DNA of 64,000 nucleotides, taken from the NCBI RefSeq assembly GCF_005502435.1, contig NZ_SCOU01000001.1:186001-250000 (forward strand), given 5' to 3'. Under the pieces are notes generated by a model that worked only from the letters and a program-made list of their open reading frames with translations, was not told the DNA's origin and made no database searches. The stretch's first letter is position 1; each line of letters begins with the position of its first letter. Below are positions 1-10,320 of the stretch, in pieces. The position numbers were made by a program, and so were the translations under genes. The stretch comes from Methylobacillus flagellatus (GTDB lineage: Bacteria > Pseudomonadota > Gammaproteobacteria > Burkholderiales > Methylophilaceae).

Positions 1-223
1 CCAGTTCGGCCAGTCCCCACTGCTGCAAGGGCAGCGATTGATAGCCATAGCTGCTCAGATAGGCCTGGAACTCCTGGCTTAGCGGGTCAGCAGATTGCAG
101 TTTGGCCGCACGGTGTTCGGCTTGCAGTGGCTTGGGCTGGTAGGTTTGCAGGCCGCAGCTGGCAAGCAGCAGGGCCGACAGTGCATAGCCCAAGTAGCGT
201 GTGCGGTGACTCAGGCCATGCAT
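1..223 (-). CDS. TolC-like outer-membrane efflux lipoprotein, N-terminal part (partial)
   Basis: The open frame starts at the ATG at 223 and runs off the left edge, so only about 74 residues are visible. They begin with a lipoprotein signal: a basic/aromatic start, a hydrophobic stretch and the lipobox L-A-S-C with the modified cysteine at residue 23. The mature part that follows (QTYQPKPL, then a helix-forming stretch) resembles the N-terminus of TolC/OprM-type outer-membrane factors of RND or MFP efflux systems. That family assignment rests on few residues and is an inference. It lies 16 bp downstream of the small gene at 240-488, in the same direction, so the two are probably co-transcribed. 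Confidence 0.55.
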   Translation of the reverse strand, partial: MHGLSHRTRYLGYALSALLLASCGLQTYQPKPLQAEHRAAKLQSADPLSQEFQAYLSSYGYQSLPLQQWGLAEL

Positions 224-239
224 GATGAGTTGGGAGGCC

Positions 240-488
240 TTAGCCTGCGATGCTGGCCTGGACTGAACTTAGCGCGTCACGCAGCGTCTCTTCAGTAAGC
301 GTGTTGATACTGGCAGCCAGCAGCTCTGCGGCTTCCATGCTGCCTTTGGGCAGGTCATGGCTGTCCAGTTCGGCCACCAGGCCGGCAGCAGCGCCAGTGA
401 CCTTGAGCAGGGCGTGGCGTTCTTTCATCAGCAGTTCGAGTTCTGCACGCAGCATGTTGACTTCTTCGGGATTGATCGTGCTGTGCAT
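240..488 (-). CDS. Small hypothetical protein (82 aa)
   Basis: I do not recognise this protein. The start is placed at the ATG at 488, which has a weak purine-rich AGAAAG before it. An upstream extension of the frame looks non-coding. The product is predicted mostly helical: an N-terminal amphipathic helix rich in Glu/Leu (about residues 8-27) suited to a coiled coil, an alanine/glycine segment, then a second acidic helix. It has no signal peptide or membrane segment. The gene sits just upstream of the TolC-like lipoprotein gene in the same direction, so a link to that efflux system is possible but unproven. Confidence 0.55.
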   Translation of the reverse strand: MHSTINPEEVNMLRAELELLMKERHALLKVTGAAAGLVAELDSHDLPKGSMEAAELLAASINTLTEETLRDALSSVQASIAG

Positions 489-654
489 GATGACTTTCTG
501 TAAAAACTTTAAATGTAGTGGGTCGTGCGGTTTGACCCAGCATCTTGCTATCGGGATGGGGGTGCTGTCAATTGCCATGGGCCGTGTATGCAACTTGCGT
601 AAATCAGCAGCAGCAAACTGAGGCAGATGACAGTTTAAGCACGTTCAGCCATTT

Positions 655-681
655 TCGACACCGTCAGAACTAGGCTATAAT
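655..681 (+). promoter_or_regulatory. Putative sigma70 promoter for tRNA-Leu
   Basis: A perfect -10 hexamer TATAAT lies at 676-681 and a near-consensus -35 TCGACA at 655-660. The spacer is a short 15 bp. The box is about 70 bp upstream of the tRNA, leaving room for a 5' leader removed by RNase P. Confidence 0.45.
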
Positions 682-750
682 CGACGACTGTTTACGGATC
701 GTACCTAGAGGGCTGGCGAGATTTTTGCCAGTATCACCGACAACTAAATG

Positions 751-835
751 GCGAAAGTGGCGGAATTGGTAGACGCACTGGATTTAGGTTCCAGCGCCGC
801 AAGGCGTGAGAGTTCGAGTCTCTCCTTTCGCACCA
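751..835 (+). tRNA. tRNA-Leu(TAG)
   Basis: The 85-nt gene has an acceptor stem GCGAAAG/CTTTCGC and an encoded 3' CCA. The anticodon loop TTTAGGT gives anticodon TAG. It also has the long variable arm (CGCC..GGCG) expected of class II tRNAs. It lies 27 bp upstream of tig. Confidence 0.97.
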
Positions 836-862
836 GATTATTAAGAGTTTAAGGATCTCAGC

Positions 863-2167
863 ATGTCAGCAACTGTTGAAACCATCAGCAATCTTCAGCG
901 CCGCATTACGGTTTCCGTACCATTGCAGCCCATACAGGAAGAAATGGCACAGCGCATCAGCCGCCTGGCCCGCACCGTCAAATTGTCCGGCTTCCGTCCG
1001 GGCAAGGTGCCGCTCAAGCTGGTGCAGCAGCAATATGGCGCGCAAGTGCGCGACGAGGTGCTGAGCAACACGGTCGAAAAGACCTTCACCGATGCCGTCA
1101 ACGAGAACAAGCTGCGTGTGGCCGGTTTTCCAGATATCGAACACAAGCCGTTCGCTGAAACCGAGGGTGAGTTCCAGTATGTGGCGACGTTCGAAGTGTT
1201 CCCGGAAGTCGTTGTTGGCGACCTGAGCAAGATCAAGATCGAGCGTCCTGTGGTGGAACTGACCGATGTCGATGTGCAGAAGACCATCGACGTGCTGGTC
1301 AAGCAGCGCGCCACCTTCGAGCCGGTCAAGCGTGCCAGCAAGAAGGGTGACCGCATCAACATCAGCCTGTCCACCACCATCGCCGGTGAAGTGGTTGAAA
1401 CCAGCGGGCCGGAAGGCATCAATCTGGTGGTGGGTGAAGATGGCCGTGTGGAAGAGTTCGAAGCACAACTGACTGGTAACAAGCCAGGCAGCAGCAAGAC
1501 CTTCGAGATCACCTATCCGGAAGATCACAATCCGCCACAACTGGCCGGCAAGACCGTCGGCTATGAGGTGACCTTCAACACCGTATCGCAGCCTGTGCTG
1601 CCGCCGGTAGATGAAGAATTCGCACGCTCCCTGGGTGTGGCCGATGGCGATGTCGAGAAGATGCGTGGCGAGATCCGTGACAGCCTGATGCAGGAAGTCG
1701 ACAAGCGGGTACGTGGCGGCGTCAAGGAACAAGTGTTCCAGGCCCTGCTGGATAACGTGGAAGTGGAGCTGCCTAACGCGCTGATCGCCGTCGAGGTGAA
1801 CCGCCTGATGGAGATGGCCAAGCAGAATCTGCAGCAACGTGGCGTGGATGTCAGCACCGTGAATCTGGATCCGGCCGTGTTCGAAGAGCAAGCCAAGCGC
1901 AACACCAAGCTGCGCCTGATCCTGTCTGAGCTGGTCAGCACGCATTCCTTGCATGCTACTGCCGAGCAGGTGCGTGCCATGGTCGACCAGTTCGGCCAAA
2001 GTTTTGAGCAGCCGGAAGAAGTGGTGCGCTGGTACTACGCCGACGTGAAGCGTCTGGACGAGCCTGCGGCACTGGCGACCGAAGAGAATGTCGTGACCTG
2101 GGTGCTGGCAACGGCCAAGGTCTCCGATAAAAAGACCAAGTTCGATGCATTGATGGGAAGGGATTAA
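863..2167 (+). CDS. tig: Trigger factor, ribosome-associated chaperone and prolyl isomerase
   Basis: The 434-residue product matches the usual length and layout of trigger factor. The N-terminal ribosome-binding domain (about 1-115) carries the tail signature around GFRPGKVP (residues 44-51). A PPIase/FKBP-like domain follows (about 150-240, with the VVGEDG and E(I)TYPEDH segments). The helical C-terminal chaperone domain ends near residue 430. The protein binds nascent chains at the ribosome exit tunnel. The start has an AAGGA ribosome site at 851-855, seven bases from the ATG. The gene is directly followed by clpP (3 bp gap) and clpX, the classic tig-clpP-clpX order that couples folding to degradation. 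Confidence 0.97.
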   Translation: MSATVETISNLQRRITVSVPLQPIQEEMAQRISRLARTVKLSGFRPGKVPLKLVQQQYGAQVRDEVLSNTVEKTFTDAVNENKLRVAGFPDIEHKPFAETEGEFQYVATFEVFPEVVVGDLSKIKIERPVVELTDVDVQKTIDVLVKQRATFEPVKRASKKGDRINISLSTTIAGEVVETSGPEGINLVVGEDGRVEEFEAQLTGNKPGSSKTFEITYPEDHNPPQLAGKTVGYEVTFNTVSQPVLPPVDEEFARSLGVADGDVEKMRGEIRDSLMQEVDKRVRGGVKEQVFQALLDNVEVELPNALIAVEVNRLMEMAKQNLQQRGVDVSTVNLDPAVFEEQAKRNTKLRLILSELVSTHSLHATAEQVRAMVDQFGQSFEQPEEVVRWYYADVKRLDEPAALATEENVVTWVLATAKVSDKKTKFDALMGRD

Positions 2168-2170
2168 GTC

Positions 2171-2794
2171 ATGGATGCAAGGCAGTGGGAACCGCAAAGC
2201 CTGGGATTGATTCCCATGGTGGTCGAGCAGAGCGGTCGTGGTGAGCGTTCTTATGACATCTACTCACGCCTGCTCAAAGAGCGCGTCATTTTTCTGGTAG
2301 GCCCGGTCAATGACATGACCGCCAACCTGGTGGTGGCGCAGCTGCTGTTCCTCGAAGCCGAGAATCCGGACAAGGACATCTCCCTGTACATCAACTCGCC
2401 GGGTGGTTCGGTCACGGCCGGCATGGCGATCTACGACACCATGCAGTTCATCAAGCCGGATGTCAGCACCTTGTGTACCGGCCAGGCCGCCAGTATGGGC
2501 GCTTTGCTGTTGACCGCTGGTGCCAAGGGCAAGCGCTTCGTGCTGCCCAACTCGCGCGTGATGATCCATCAGCCGCTGGGTGGTTTCCAGGGCCAGGCGT
2601 CGGACATCGAGATCCACGCCCGCGAGATCCTGTATCTGCGCGAGAAACTCAATCAGATCATGGCAAATCACACGGGTCAGCCTATCGATGTGATCGCCAA
2701 TGACACTGACCGTGACAACTTCATGAGCGCGGATCAGGCAGCCAGTTATGGTTTGGTAGACAAGGTGATTGCCAGCCGTGCTGATGCTAGCTAA
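2171..2794 (+). CDS. clpP: ATP-dependent Clp protease proteolytic subunit
   Basis: The 207-residue product is a full-length ClpP serine protease subunit. The catalytic Ser is residue 108 in the GQAASMGA motif and the catalytic His is residue 133 in MIHQPLGG. The N-terminus (about 15 residues before the YDIYSRLL segment) looks like the short propeptide that is removed autocatalytically. ClpP forms a two-ring 14-mer that degrades substrates threaded by ClpX, whose gene starts 30 bp downstream. The start codon is only 3 bp after the tig stop, so tig and clpP are probably co-transcribed and possibly translationally linked. Confidence 0.97.
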   Translation: MDARQWEPQSLGLIPMVVEQSGRGERSYDIYSRLLKERVIFLVGPVNDMTANLVVAQLLFLEAENPDKDISLYINSPGGSVTAGMAIYDTMQFIKPDVSTLCTGQAASMGALLLTAGAKGKRFVLPNSRVMIHQPLGGFQGQASDIEIHAREILYLREKLNQIMANHTGQPIDVIANDTDRDNFMSADQAASYGLVDKVIASRADAS

Positions 2795-2824
2795 GATGAA
2801 ATCGTATTTAAACTGGAACTTGAA

Positions 2825-4093
2825 ATGACCACTGCTGCCAGCGGAGACAAACTGCTTTATTGCTCGTTCTGCGGCAAAAGCCAGCACGAGGTCAGGAAAC
2901 TGATTGCAGGGCCTTCGGTATTCATCTGTGATGAATGCGTAGACCTGTGCAACGACATCATCCGTGAAGAAGTGCAGGGCGCTGAAGGCGGCAAAGGCCG
3001 TAACGCCGGCCTGCCTTCCCCCAAAGAGATCTGCGATACGTTGGACCAGTATGTGATCGGCCAGATGTCCGCCAAGAAAAGTCTGGCGGTCGCGGTCTAC
3101 AATCACTACAAGCGTCTGGAACAAAGCGCCGAAAAAGACGATGTCGAGATCGCCAAGAGCAACATCCTGCTGATCGGCCCCACCGGCTCCGGCAAGACCT
3201 TGCTGGCACAAACACTGGCACGTGTGCTGGATGTGCCGTTCGTGATCGCCGATGCCACCACGCTGACCGAAGCCGGCTATGTCGGTGAAGATGTCGAGAA
3301 CATCATGCAGAAACTGCTGCAGAAGTGTGATTACGATATCGAGAAAGCACAGCGCGGCATCGTCTATATCGATGAGATCGACAAGATCACACGCAAGTCC
3401 GAGAACCCTTCCATCACGCGTGACGTGTCGGGCGAGGGCGTGCAGCAGGCCTTGCTCAAGCTGATCGAAGGCACTATCGCTTCCGTGCCACCACAAGGTG
3501 GTCGCAAGCACCCTAATCAAGAGTTCGTGCAGCTCGACACCACCAACATCCTGTTCATTTGCGGTGGTGCATTCGATGGTCTGGACAAGATCATCCAGCG
3601 CCGTTCGCAAAAGGGCGGCATCGGTTTCGGTGCCGAGGTGAAGAGCAAGGAAGACGCACGTGCCATTGGTGAGGTGTTGCGTGATGTCGAGCCTGAAGAT
3701 CTGATCAAGTTCGGTCTGATCCCGGAATTCGTCGGCCGTTTGCCTGCGGTGGCTACACTGGAATCGCTGGATGAAGCCGCGCTGATGACCATCCTGGTCG
3801 AACCCAGGAACGCGCTCACCAAGCAATACATGAAGCTGTTCCGCATGGAAGGCGTGGATCTGGAGTTCCGTGAATCGGCATTGCTGCTCATCGCCACCAA
3901 GGCGCTGGAACGCAAGACCGGTGCGCGTGGCCTGCGTTCCATCCTGGAACATGCCCTGCTCGACATCATGTTCGATCTGCCGTCGATGACCAACCTCAAC
4001 AAGGTGGTGGTCGATGAAGGCGTCGTCCGTGGTGACACACCTCCTATCCTGATCTATTCCGAGCAGCCCCGCGTTGCCGAATCGGCCAGTTAA
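2825..4093 (+). CDS. clpX: ClpX, ATP-binding unfoldase subunit of ClpXP
   Basis: This 422-residue AAA+ unfoldase has the N-terminal C4 zinc-binding domain (CSFCGKS .. CDEC, residues 14-39). The Walker A motif GPTGSGKT (about residues 118-125), Walker B VYIDEIDK and the C-terminal small domain are present. The IGFGAEV segment corresponds to the IGF-type loop that docks onto ClpP. ClpX recognises tagged substrates such as ssrA-tagged proteins and feeds them to ClpP, encoded just upstream. All expected motifs are intact and the length is normal. Confidence 0.97.
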   Translation: MTTAASGDKLLYCSFCGKSQHEVRKLIAGPSVFICDECVDLCNDIIREEVQGAEGGKGRNAGLPSPKEICDTLDQYVIGQMSAKKSLAVAVYNHYKRLEQSAEKDDVEIAKSNILLIGPTGSGKTLLAQTLARVLDVPFVIADATTLTEAGYVGEDVENIMQKLLQKCDYDIEKAQRGIVYIDEIDKITRKSENPSITRDVSGEGVQQALLKLIEGTIASVPPQGGRKHPNQEFVQLDTTNILFICGGAFDGLDKIIQRRSQKGGIGFGAEVKSKEDARAIGEVLRDVEPEDLIKFGLIPEFVGRLPAVATLESLDEAALMTILVEPRNALTKQYMKLFRMEGVDLEFRESALLLIATKALERKTGARGLRSILEHALLDIMFDLPSMTNLNKVVVDEGVVRGDTPPILIYSEQPRVAESAS

Positions 4094-4126
4094 GTACTAC
4101 CCATCTGCCCAGCCCTTGAACTGCCG

Positions 4127-4161
4127 ACAGGTGCCCCCAGCTATTTGCTGTAGGCACCTGT
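4127..4161 (+). terminator. Hairpin between clpX and lon (possible attenuator or Rho-type terminator)
   Basis: A perfect 9-bp inverted repeat, ACAGGTGCC at 4127-4135 and GGCACCTGT at 4153-4161, encloses a 17-nt loop. It lies 33 bp after the clpX stop and 25 bp before the lon ATG. There is no T-tract after it, so it is not a standard intrinsic terminator. Confidence 0.4.
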
Positions 4162-4186
4162 CCACTAGCCATTATTGAGGTCTTTC

Positions 4187-6625
4187 ATGTCAGAGCAAAC
4201 ACTGCCCAGTTTCACCCCAGATAGCGGACTGCTGCCTTTGCTGCCGTTGCGCGACGTGGTGGTCTATCCGCACCTGGTCGTGCCCCTGTTCGTGGGACGC
4301 AGCAAATCCGTACGTGCCCTGGAGATCGCCTCCGAAGGTGACAAGCAGATCCTGCTGGTCGCGCAGAAGTCACCCAACAAGGAAGATCCGGACGCCAGCG
4401 ACCTGCATGAGGTCGGTACCATTGCCACCGTGCTGCAGATGCTCAAGCTGCCTGACGGTACGGTGAAGGTGCTGGTTGAGGGCGTGCATCGCGCCAAGGT
4501 GCTGGAGTTCGTCGATACCGAAGATTGCTTCGCGGCACGTTCCGAAAAGATCGAGGCCGAAGACGACAGCGACAACGAGACCCAGGCGCTGATGCGCACG
4601 GTGTTCACGCAGTTCGACCAGTACGTCAAACTCAACAAGAAGATCCCGCCTGAAGTGCTGACCTCGCTGGCCAGCATCGACGATGCCGGTCGTCTGGCCG
4701 ATACCATCACGGCACACCTGACCCTGAAGCTCGAAGAGAAGCAGTCCATCCTGGAGATGTTCAGTGTGGCCAAGCGCATCGAGCATCTGCTCAGCCTGCT
4801 GGAAGCCGAGATCGATATCCTGCAGGTGGAAAAACGTATCCGTGGCCGTGTGAAGCGCCAGATGGAAAAGAGTCAGCGTGAGTATTACCTCAACGAACAG
4901 GTCAAGGCCATCCAGAAGGAGCTCGGCGAGCAGGATGAGAACGCCGAGATGGAAGAGCTGGAAGCGCGCATTAAATCGGCCCGCATGCCTAAAGAGGCGC
5001 TGGCCAAGGTGCAATCCGAATTCAAGAAGCTGCGTCTGATGTCGCCCATGTCGGCCGAGGCGTCGGTGGTGCGTAACTACATCGACACGCTGGTTGGCCT
5101 GCCCTGGAAGAAAAAGACCAAGATCAGTGCCAACCTGCTCAAGGCCGAAGAGATCCTGGATGCTGATCACTATGGCCTGGAAAAGGTCAAGGAACGTATC
5201 GTTGAGTACCTCGCCGTGCAGCAGCGCGTGGATAAGTTGAAAGCGCCTATCCTGTGCCTGGTCGGCCCGCCTGGTGTGGGCAAGACCTCGCTGGGCCAGA
5301 GCATCGCCAAGGCCGTGAACCGCAAGTTTGTGCGCATGGCGCTGGGCGGCGTGCGCGACGAATCCGAGATCCGTGGTCACCGCCGTACCTACATCGGCTC
5401 CATGCCGGGCAAAGTGCTGCAAAGCATGAGCAAGGTCGCGGTCAAGAATCCGCTGTTCCTGCTGGATGAAGTGGACAAACTGGGCCAGGATTTCCGCGGT
5501 GACCCGTCGTCTGCATTGCTGGAAGTGCTGGATCCGGAACAGAACCATACCTTCGTCGACCATTATGTCGAAGTCGAATACGACCTGTCTGATGTGATGT
5601 TCGTGGCCACTGCCAACTCGCTCAATATCCCGGCGCCCTTGCTGGACCGCATGGAGATCATCCGTCTGGCCGGATACACCGAAGACGAGAAGGTCAATAT
5701 CGCCATGCGTTATCTGTTGCCCAAGCAACTCAAGACGCATGGCCTCAAGCAGGAAGAGATCAGCGTCTCCGAAGCGGCGATCCGTGATGTGGTGCGTTAT
5801 TACACGCGCGAAGCTGGCGTGCGCAGCCTGGACCGTGAAGTCTCCAAGATTTGCCGCAAGGTGGTCAAGGAGCTACTGACCAACAAGGCCAAGGCGGGTG
5901 CCAAGGCGGCGCGCAAGATCAGTGTCACGCCGCGCAATCTGGAAAAGTATCTGGGTGTGCAACGCTATGACTTCGGTATCGCAGCCAAGGATAACCAGGT
6001 AGGTCAGGTCACTGGCCTGGCCTGGACCGAGGTGGGTGGCGAGCTGCTGACCATAGAAGCGACCTTGATGACGGGTAAGGGCAATATCATCCGCACCGGT
6101 CAGCTGGGCGATGTGATGAAAGAGTCGATCGAAGCGGCACGCACTGTGGTGCGCAGCCGTGCCAAGCGGCTGGGTATCTCGGAAGATTTCCACGAGAAGA
6201 ACGACATCCACATCCACTTGCCGGAAGGCGCTACCCCCAAGGACGGCCCCAGTGCAGGTATCGCGATCACCACAGCGCTGGTGTCGGTGCTGACCAATAT
6301 TCCGGTGCGTGCGGATGTGGCCATGACCGGTGAGATCACGCTGCGTGGCGAAGTGTTGCCTATCGGTGGTCTCAAGGAAAAATTGCTAGCGGCCCACCGT
6401 GGTGGCATCAAGACCGTGCTGATCCCGTCACAGAATGTCAAGGATCTGGTCGAGATCCCCGACAACATCAAGAACTTCCTCGATATCCATCCGGTGAAGT
6501 GGATCGATGACGTGCTGAGCCTGGCGCTGGAGCGCCCGCCTGTTGCCATTGAAGCAGGCGCGGTGGTCGAAGTGGAGACTGTCGACGCAGAAGCCAGTGT
6601 TCCGGTGGTGATCACCAAGCATTAA
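4187..6625 (+). CDS. lon: Lon ATP-dependent serine protease
   Basis: The 812-residue product is a LonA-type protease. It has an N-terminal LAN/substrate-binding domain (about 12-210), a long coiled-coil region, an AAA+ module with Walker A GPPGVGKT and Walker B LLDEVDK, and the C-terminal protease domain. The catalytic dyad is visible as Ser689 in KDGPSAGI and Lys732 in [10 protein letters not shown]; their 43-residue spacing equals that of the E. coli dyad. I chose the ATG at 4187 over an in-frame TTG at 4175 because a TGAGG ribosome site precedes it. Lon degrades misfolded proteins and many regulators. The position after clpPX and before hupB is the common proteobacterial order. Confidence 0.96.
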   Translation: MSEQTLPSFTPDSGLLPLLPLRDVVVYPHLVVPLFVGRSKSVRALEIASEGDKQILLVAQKSPNKEDPDASDLHEVGTIATVLQMLKLPDGTVKVLVEGVHRAKVLEFVDTEDCFAARSEKIEAEDDSDNETQALMRTVFTQFDQYVKLNKKIPPEVLTSLASIDDAGRLADTITAHLTLKLEEKQSILEMFSVAKRIEHLLSLLEAEIDILQVEKRIRGRVKRQMEKSQREYYLNEQVKAIQKELGEQDENAEMEELEARIKSARMPKEALAKVQSEFKKLRLMSPMSAEASVVRNYIDTLVGLPWKKKTKISANLLKAEEILDADHYGLEKVKERIVEYLAVQQRVDKLKAPILCLVGPPGVGKTSLGQSIAKAVNRKFVRMALGGVRDESEIRGHRRTYIGSMPGKVLQSMSKVAVKNPLFLLDEVDKLGQDFRGDPSSALLEVLDPEQNHTFVDHYVEVEYDLSDVMFVATANSLNIPAPLLDRMEIIRLAGYTEDEKVNIAMRYLLPKQLKTHGLKQEEISVSEAAIRDVVRYYTREAGVRSLDREVSKICRKVVKELLTNKAKAGAKAARKISVTPRNLEKYLGVQRYDFGIAAKDNQVGQVTGLAWTEVGGELLTIEATLMTGKGNIIRTGQLGDVMKESIEAARTVVRSRAKRLGISEDFHEKNDIHIHLPEGATPKDGPSAGIAITTALVSVLTNIPVRADVAMTGEITLRGEVLPIGGLKEKLLAAHRGGIKTVLIPSQNVKDLVEIPDNIKNFLDIHPVKWIDDVLSLALERPPVAIEAGAVVEVETVDAEASVPVVITKH

Positions 6626-6647
6626 CGCAGACTCGCCTGTTAAGTCC

Positions 6648-6677
6648 TTGACACCGGCTTTTCAGGCTTGTTATAAA
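6648..6677 (+). promoter_or_regulatory. Putative sigma70 promoter of hupB
   Basis: A perfect -35 TTGACA at 6648-6653 is followed by TATAAA at 6672-6677 (18-bp spacer; read as TTATAA the spacer is 17). It lies 51 bp before the hupB ATG and outside lon. Confidence 0.7.
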
Positions 6678-6728
6678 GCGGGTGCAGGTGACTGCCTGAC
6701 ATTAACGTACATCGAAAGGGGATTTCGC

Positions 6729-7001
6729 ATGAACAAGTCTGAACTGATTGATCAAATCGCCGCGGCTGCCGGCATTTCAAAAGCAGCGGCGGGACGCTCG
6801 CTGGACGCCACCACGCTGGCCATCACCAAATCCTTGAAAAAGGGTGATCTGGTGACCTTGGTTGGCTTCGGTACGTTCTATGTTGGTACGCGCGCTGCAC
6901 GTAGTGGTCGCAATCCGCGTACCGGTGCTTCGATCAGCATCAAGGCTGCAAATTCTCCTAAATTTAGGGCTGGCAAATCGCTAAAGGATGCTGTAAACTA
7001 G
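6729..7001 (+). CDS. hupB: HU-beta-type histone-like DNA-binding protein
   Basis: The 90-residue product is a standard HU/IHF-family protein. It has the helical N-terminal dimer half ([15 protein letters not shown]) and the beta-arm half with GFGTFYV and the signature RNPRTG in the DNA-contacting arm. HU bends and compacts DNA without strong sequence specificity. The frame extends upstream, but the ATG at 6729 is chosen because the homology begins there and a GAAAGGGG ribosome site precedes it. It has its own promoter and is only 20 bp from tRNA-Val, with no terminator in between. Confidence 0.95.
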   Translation: MNKSELIDQIAAAAGISKAAAGRSLDATTLAITKSLKKGDLVTLVGFGTFYVGTRAARSGRNPRTGASISIKAANSPKFRAGKSLKDAVN

Positions 7002-7021
7002 CGTTCTTTCGTAGGACGAGC

Positions 7022-7097
7022 GGGTGCTTAGCTCAGTTGGTAGAGCGTCGCCCTTACAAGGCGAATGTCGGCGGTTCGACCCCGTCAGCACCCACCA
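7022..7097 (+). tRNA. tRNA-Val(TAC)
   Basis: A 76-nt cloverleaf with acceptor GGGTGCT/AGCACCC, anticodon TAC in the loop CTTACAA and encoded CCA. It starts 20 bp after the hupB stop. Confidence 0.97.
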
Positions 7098-7145
7098 AAA
7101 ACTACGAAATGTGACAACAGCTGAGCTGTTAAAATAATAAAAACT

Positions 7146-7222
7146 GGAGTGGTAGTTCAGTTGGTTAGAATACCGGCCTGTCACGCCGGGGGTCGCGGGT
7201 TCGAGCCCCGTCCACTCCGCCA
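7146..7222 (+). tRNA. tRNA-Asp(GTC)
   Basis: A 77-nt cloverleaf with acceptor GGAGTGG/CCACTCC, anticodon GTC, discriminator G and encoded CCA. It lies 48 bp after tRNA-Val and directly before a strong terminator. Confidence 0.97.
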
Positions 7223-7233
7223 AATGCAAGTAC

Positions 7234-7266
7234 AAAAAACCATGTTAGCGATAACATGGTTTTTTT
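7234..7266 (+). terminator. Intrinsic terminator after tRNA-Asp
   Basis: A perfect 14-bp stem (AAAAAACCATGTTA / TAACATGGTTTTTT) with loop GCGA ends in a T-run. It should end transcripts that read through hupB, tRNA-Val and tRNA-Asp. Confidence 0.92.
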
Positions 7267-7302
7267 GTTTTTGTGCCCGGTAACTTCCTTACAGGTGAAC
7301 AG

Positions 7303-8001
7303 ATGGCCACGTTCCATGTCATCGTACCCGCAGCCGGTGTCGGTGCCCGCATGGCATCCGCCGTGCCCAAACAATACCTGCCTTTACTCGGCAAACCGGT
7401 GCTGGCACATGCCATCGCCGCCTGCCTGCAACATCCGCGCATCAGCAGTGTCACGGTCGTGCTGGATGCACGCGACGCATACTGGCCTTCAGCTGGCATT
7501 TCCCCTTCAGACAAGCTGCGTGTGCTCTATTCTGGGGGTGCCACGCGCGCTGACACGGTCCATAACGGCCTGTTGGCTTTGGATGCCGAGTTGCATGCGG
7601 AAGACTGGGTGCTAGTACACGACGCGGCCAGGCCAGGGCTGACCATTACGCTGCTTGACCGCCTGCTGGATAGTCTGCAAGATGATGTGGTGGGTGGTTT
7701 GCTGGCCATCCCGCTCGCTGATACCTTGAAGCGTGCCGACGGCGCTCAGCGTGTGCTGAACACCGAACCCAGGGAACACTTGTGGCAGGCACAGACGCCG
7801 CAGATGTTCCGCTACGCCATTCTGAGGCAGGCATTGGCTGCAGTACGCCTTAATGGCACGCCGACGGACGAGGCGCAGGCCGTGGAGGCGCTGGGCTACA
7901 GTCCCAAGCTGGTGGCGGGCGAGTTGCGCAACTTGAAGATCACCTACCCGCAGGATCTGCCGCTGGCAGCGGCGATACTGCAAGCCGACCAGCCACTATA
8001 A
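7303..8001 (+). CDS. ispD: 2-C-methyl-D-erythritol 4-phosphate cytidylyltransferase
   Basis: The 232-residue product is an IspD-family nucleotidyltransferase that joins CTP and MEP to form CDP-ME in the non-mevalonate isoprenoid pathway. The N-terminal nucleotide-binding signature VPAAGVGARM with KQY is present, as are the VHDAARP motif (metal and substrate binding) and the C-terminal NLKITYPQDL. The start is set at the ATG at 7303, where AGGTGA precedes it by six bases. A GTG further upstream (7273) falls inside the terminator region and adds residues not expected in the family. The gene is followed 33 bp later by ispF, the usual pair. Confidence 0.95.
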   Translation: MATFHVIVPAAGVGARMASAVPKQYLPLLGKPVLAHAIAACLQHPRISSVTVVLDARDAYWPSAGISPSDKLRVLYSGGATRADTVHNGLLALDAELHAEDWVLVHDAARPGLTITLLDRLLDSLQDDVVGGLLAIPLADTLKRADGAQRVLNTEPREHLWQAQTPQMFRYAILRQALAAVRLNGTPTDEAQAVEALGYSPKLVAGELRNLKITYPQDLPLAAAILQADQPL

Positions 8002-8034
8002 GCCTGTGAATACGGGCAACCAGGAGGAGCAAAC

Positions 8035-8517
8035 ATGATACGCATCGGACACGGATTCGATGTGCACCAGTTGGTGGCAGGCCGTCCCTGCATCATCGGC
8101 GGTGTCAACATCCCCTATGAAAAAGGCCTGGATGGCCATTCGGATGCAGACGTATTGCTGCATGCCATTTGCGATGCCTTGCTGGGTGCTGCGGCGCTTG
8201 GCGATATCGGCAAGCACTTCCCTAACACGGACGAGCGTTACCGTGGCATCGATTCACGCCAGTTGCTGCGCCACGTGGTGAACCTGCTCAAGCATAAACG
8301 CTATTCCATCGTGAACATCGACGCCACCGTGATCGCAGAAGCTCCCAAGATGGCGGCGCATATCGCGCAGATGTGTGCCAATATCGCACAGGACTGCAAC
8401 CTGATGCTGGATGCGGTCAATGTCAAAGCCACCACCACTGAAAAGTTGGGTTTTACCGGCAGGGGTGAGGGCATCGCGGCAGAAGCCGTGTGCCTGATCC
8501 AGTGTTTCCATATCTAG
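8035..8517 (+). CDS. ispF: 2-C-methyl-D-erythritol 2,4-cyclodiphosphate synthase
   Basis: The 160-residue product is a normal-length IspF. It carries the N-terminal GHGFDVHQ metal-binding motif, the [25 protein letters not shown] signature region and the C-terminal [14 protein letters not shown] loop. It converts CDP-ME 2-phosphate into MEcPP with release of CMP. A strong AGGAGG site precedes the ATG at 8035. It directly follows ispD, and the pair forms an operon for isoprenoid precursor synthesis. Confidence 0.96.
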   Translation: MIRIGHGFDVHQLVAGRPCIIGGVNIPYEKGLDGHSDADVLLHAICDALLGAAALGDIGKHFPNTDERYRGIDSRQLLRHVVNLLKHKRYSIVNIDATVIAEAPKMAAHIAQMCANIAQDCNLMLDAVNVKATTTEKLGFTGRGEGIAAEAVCLIQCFHI

Positions 8518-8601
8518 TTGTTTGATGTCTAGCGGTTATTAGACACCAGCAACACCACGTCCATATCAAGTCCAGGGATCATCTGGCCGGCTAGGCTGGC
8601 G

Positions 8602-8646
8602 CTCAGGTTTTTAGTACTCGGATTTTTAGCACTCAGGCCTTTAGCA
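8602..8646. repeat. Three tandem 15-bp copies of the smr 3' end
   Basis: Units CTCAGGTTTTTAGTA (8602-8616), CTCGGATTTTTAGCA (8617-8631) and CTCAGGCCTTTAGCA (8632-8646). The last unit contains the stop codon and final codons of the leftward smr gene. Confidence 0.85.
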
Positions 8647-9175
8647 ATACGATGACGGCGCCGCTGCCGCCATCTTCGCGCCGTGCCTGTGCATAGGCGA
8701 TCACTTCATCTTTCTGCATCAACCAGTTACGCACCTTGTGTTTGAGCACCGGCTCGCGGTTACGCGAACCCAGTCCTTTGCCATGCACGATGCGCACACA
8801 ACGGATGCCACGCTTCTTGCAATCGGCCAGAAAACTGGCGACGTACAGGCGTGCTTCATCGGCGACCAGGCCATGCAGGTCGATGGCCGCCTGCACCACC
8901 CAATGGCCACGGCGCAACTTGCTGAGAATATCGGGCGCATGGCCATTGCGCAGGTAAAGCAGCTCTTCACCATTCTCCAGTTCGTGCGCGGGGATGTAAT
9001 GGTCACTGAGCGAATCGAGCAGGGCCTGACGCTCGTCCCGGATGAACTGATGTGGAACCGGCTTGGGCCGCGCCGGTGGGTGGTGCAGGCGGCGCGGCGC
9101 GTTCAACGGACGTGCATCCTTGACGGCTGCACGGAACAGCTCATGCGCGTCATCGTCCTGTTCTGGCCCGGCCAT
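8633..9175 (-). CDS. Smr-domain protein (putative nicking endonuclease)
   Basis: The 180-residue product has a C-terminal Smr (MutS2-related) domain, about residues 90-178. Its two signature motifs are DLHGL (about residue 98) and the HGKG(L)GS segment (about residue 130). The first 85 residues form a charged, proline-rich linker typical of the stand-alone SmrA/YdaL-type proteins. Smr domains bind or nick branched nucleic acids; the cellular role of stand-alone versions is poorly defined. The start is 14 bp downstream of the trxB stop, so it is probably the second gene of a trxB operon. Its 3' end is tandemly duplicated. Confidence 0.85.
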   Translation of the reverse strand: MAGPEQDDDAHELFRAAVKDARPLNAPRRLHHPPARPKPVPHQFIRDERQALLDSLSDHYIPAHELENGEELLYLRNGHAPDILSKLRRGHWVVQAAIDLHGLVADEARLYVASFLADCKKRGIRCVRIVHGKGLGSRNREPVLKHKVRNWLMQKDEVIAYAQARREDGGSGAVIVLLKA

Positions 9176-9189
9176 GGGCGATCAAGCGC

Positions 9190-10287
<1,098 letters not shown>

Positions 10288-10320
10288 TCAGCCGTTTATG
10301 GCGACAAACTGACAGCTTGT

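Noticed and set aside
567-572. TGTCAA (TTGACA leftward) as the -35 of the small gene at 240-488.
   Set aside because: No acceptable -10 lies 16-18 bp from it.
866-2197. A 443-codon leftward open frame opposite tig.
   Set aside because: It lies wholly within tig on the other strand, follows its third-position GC bias and shows no protein family features. Similar long antisense frames opposite clpX, lon, ftsK, trxB, kef-type genes and the porin were dropped for the same reason.
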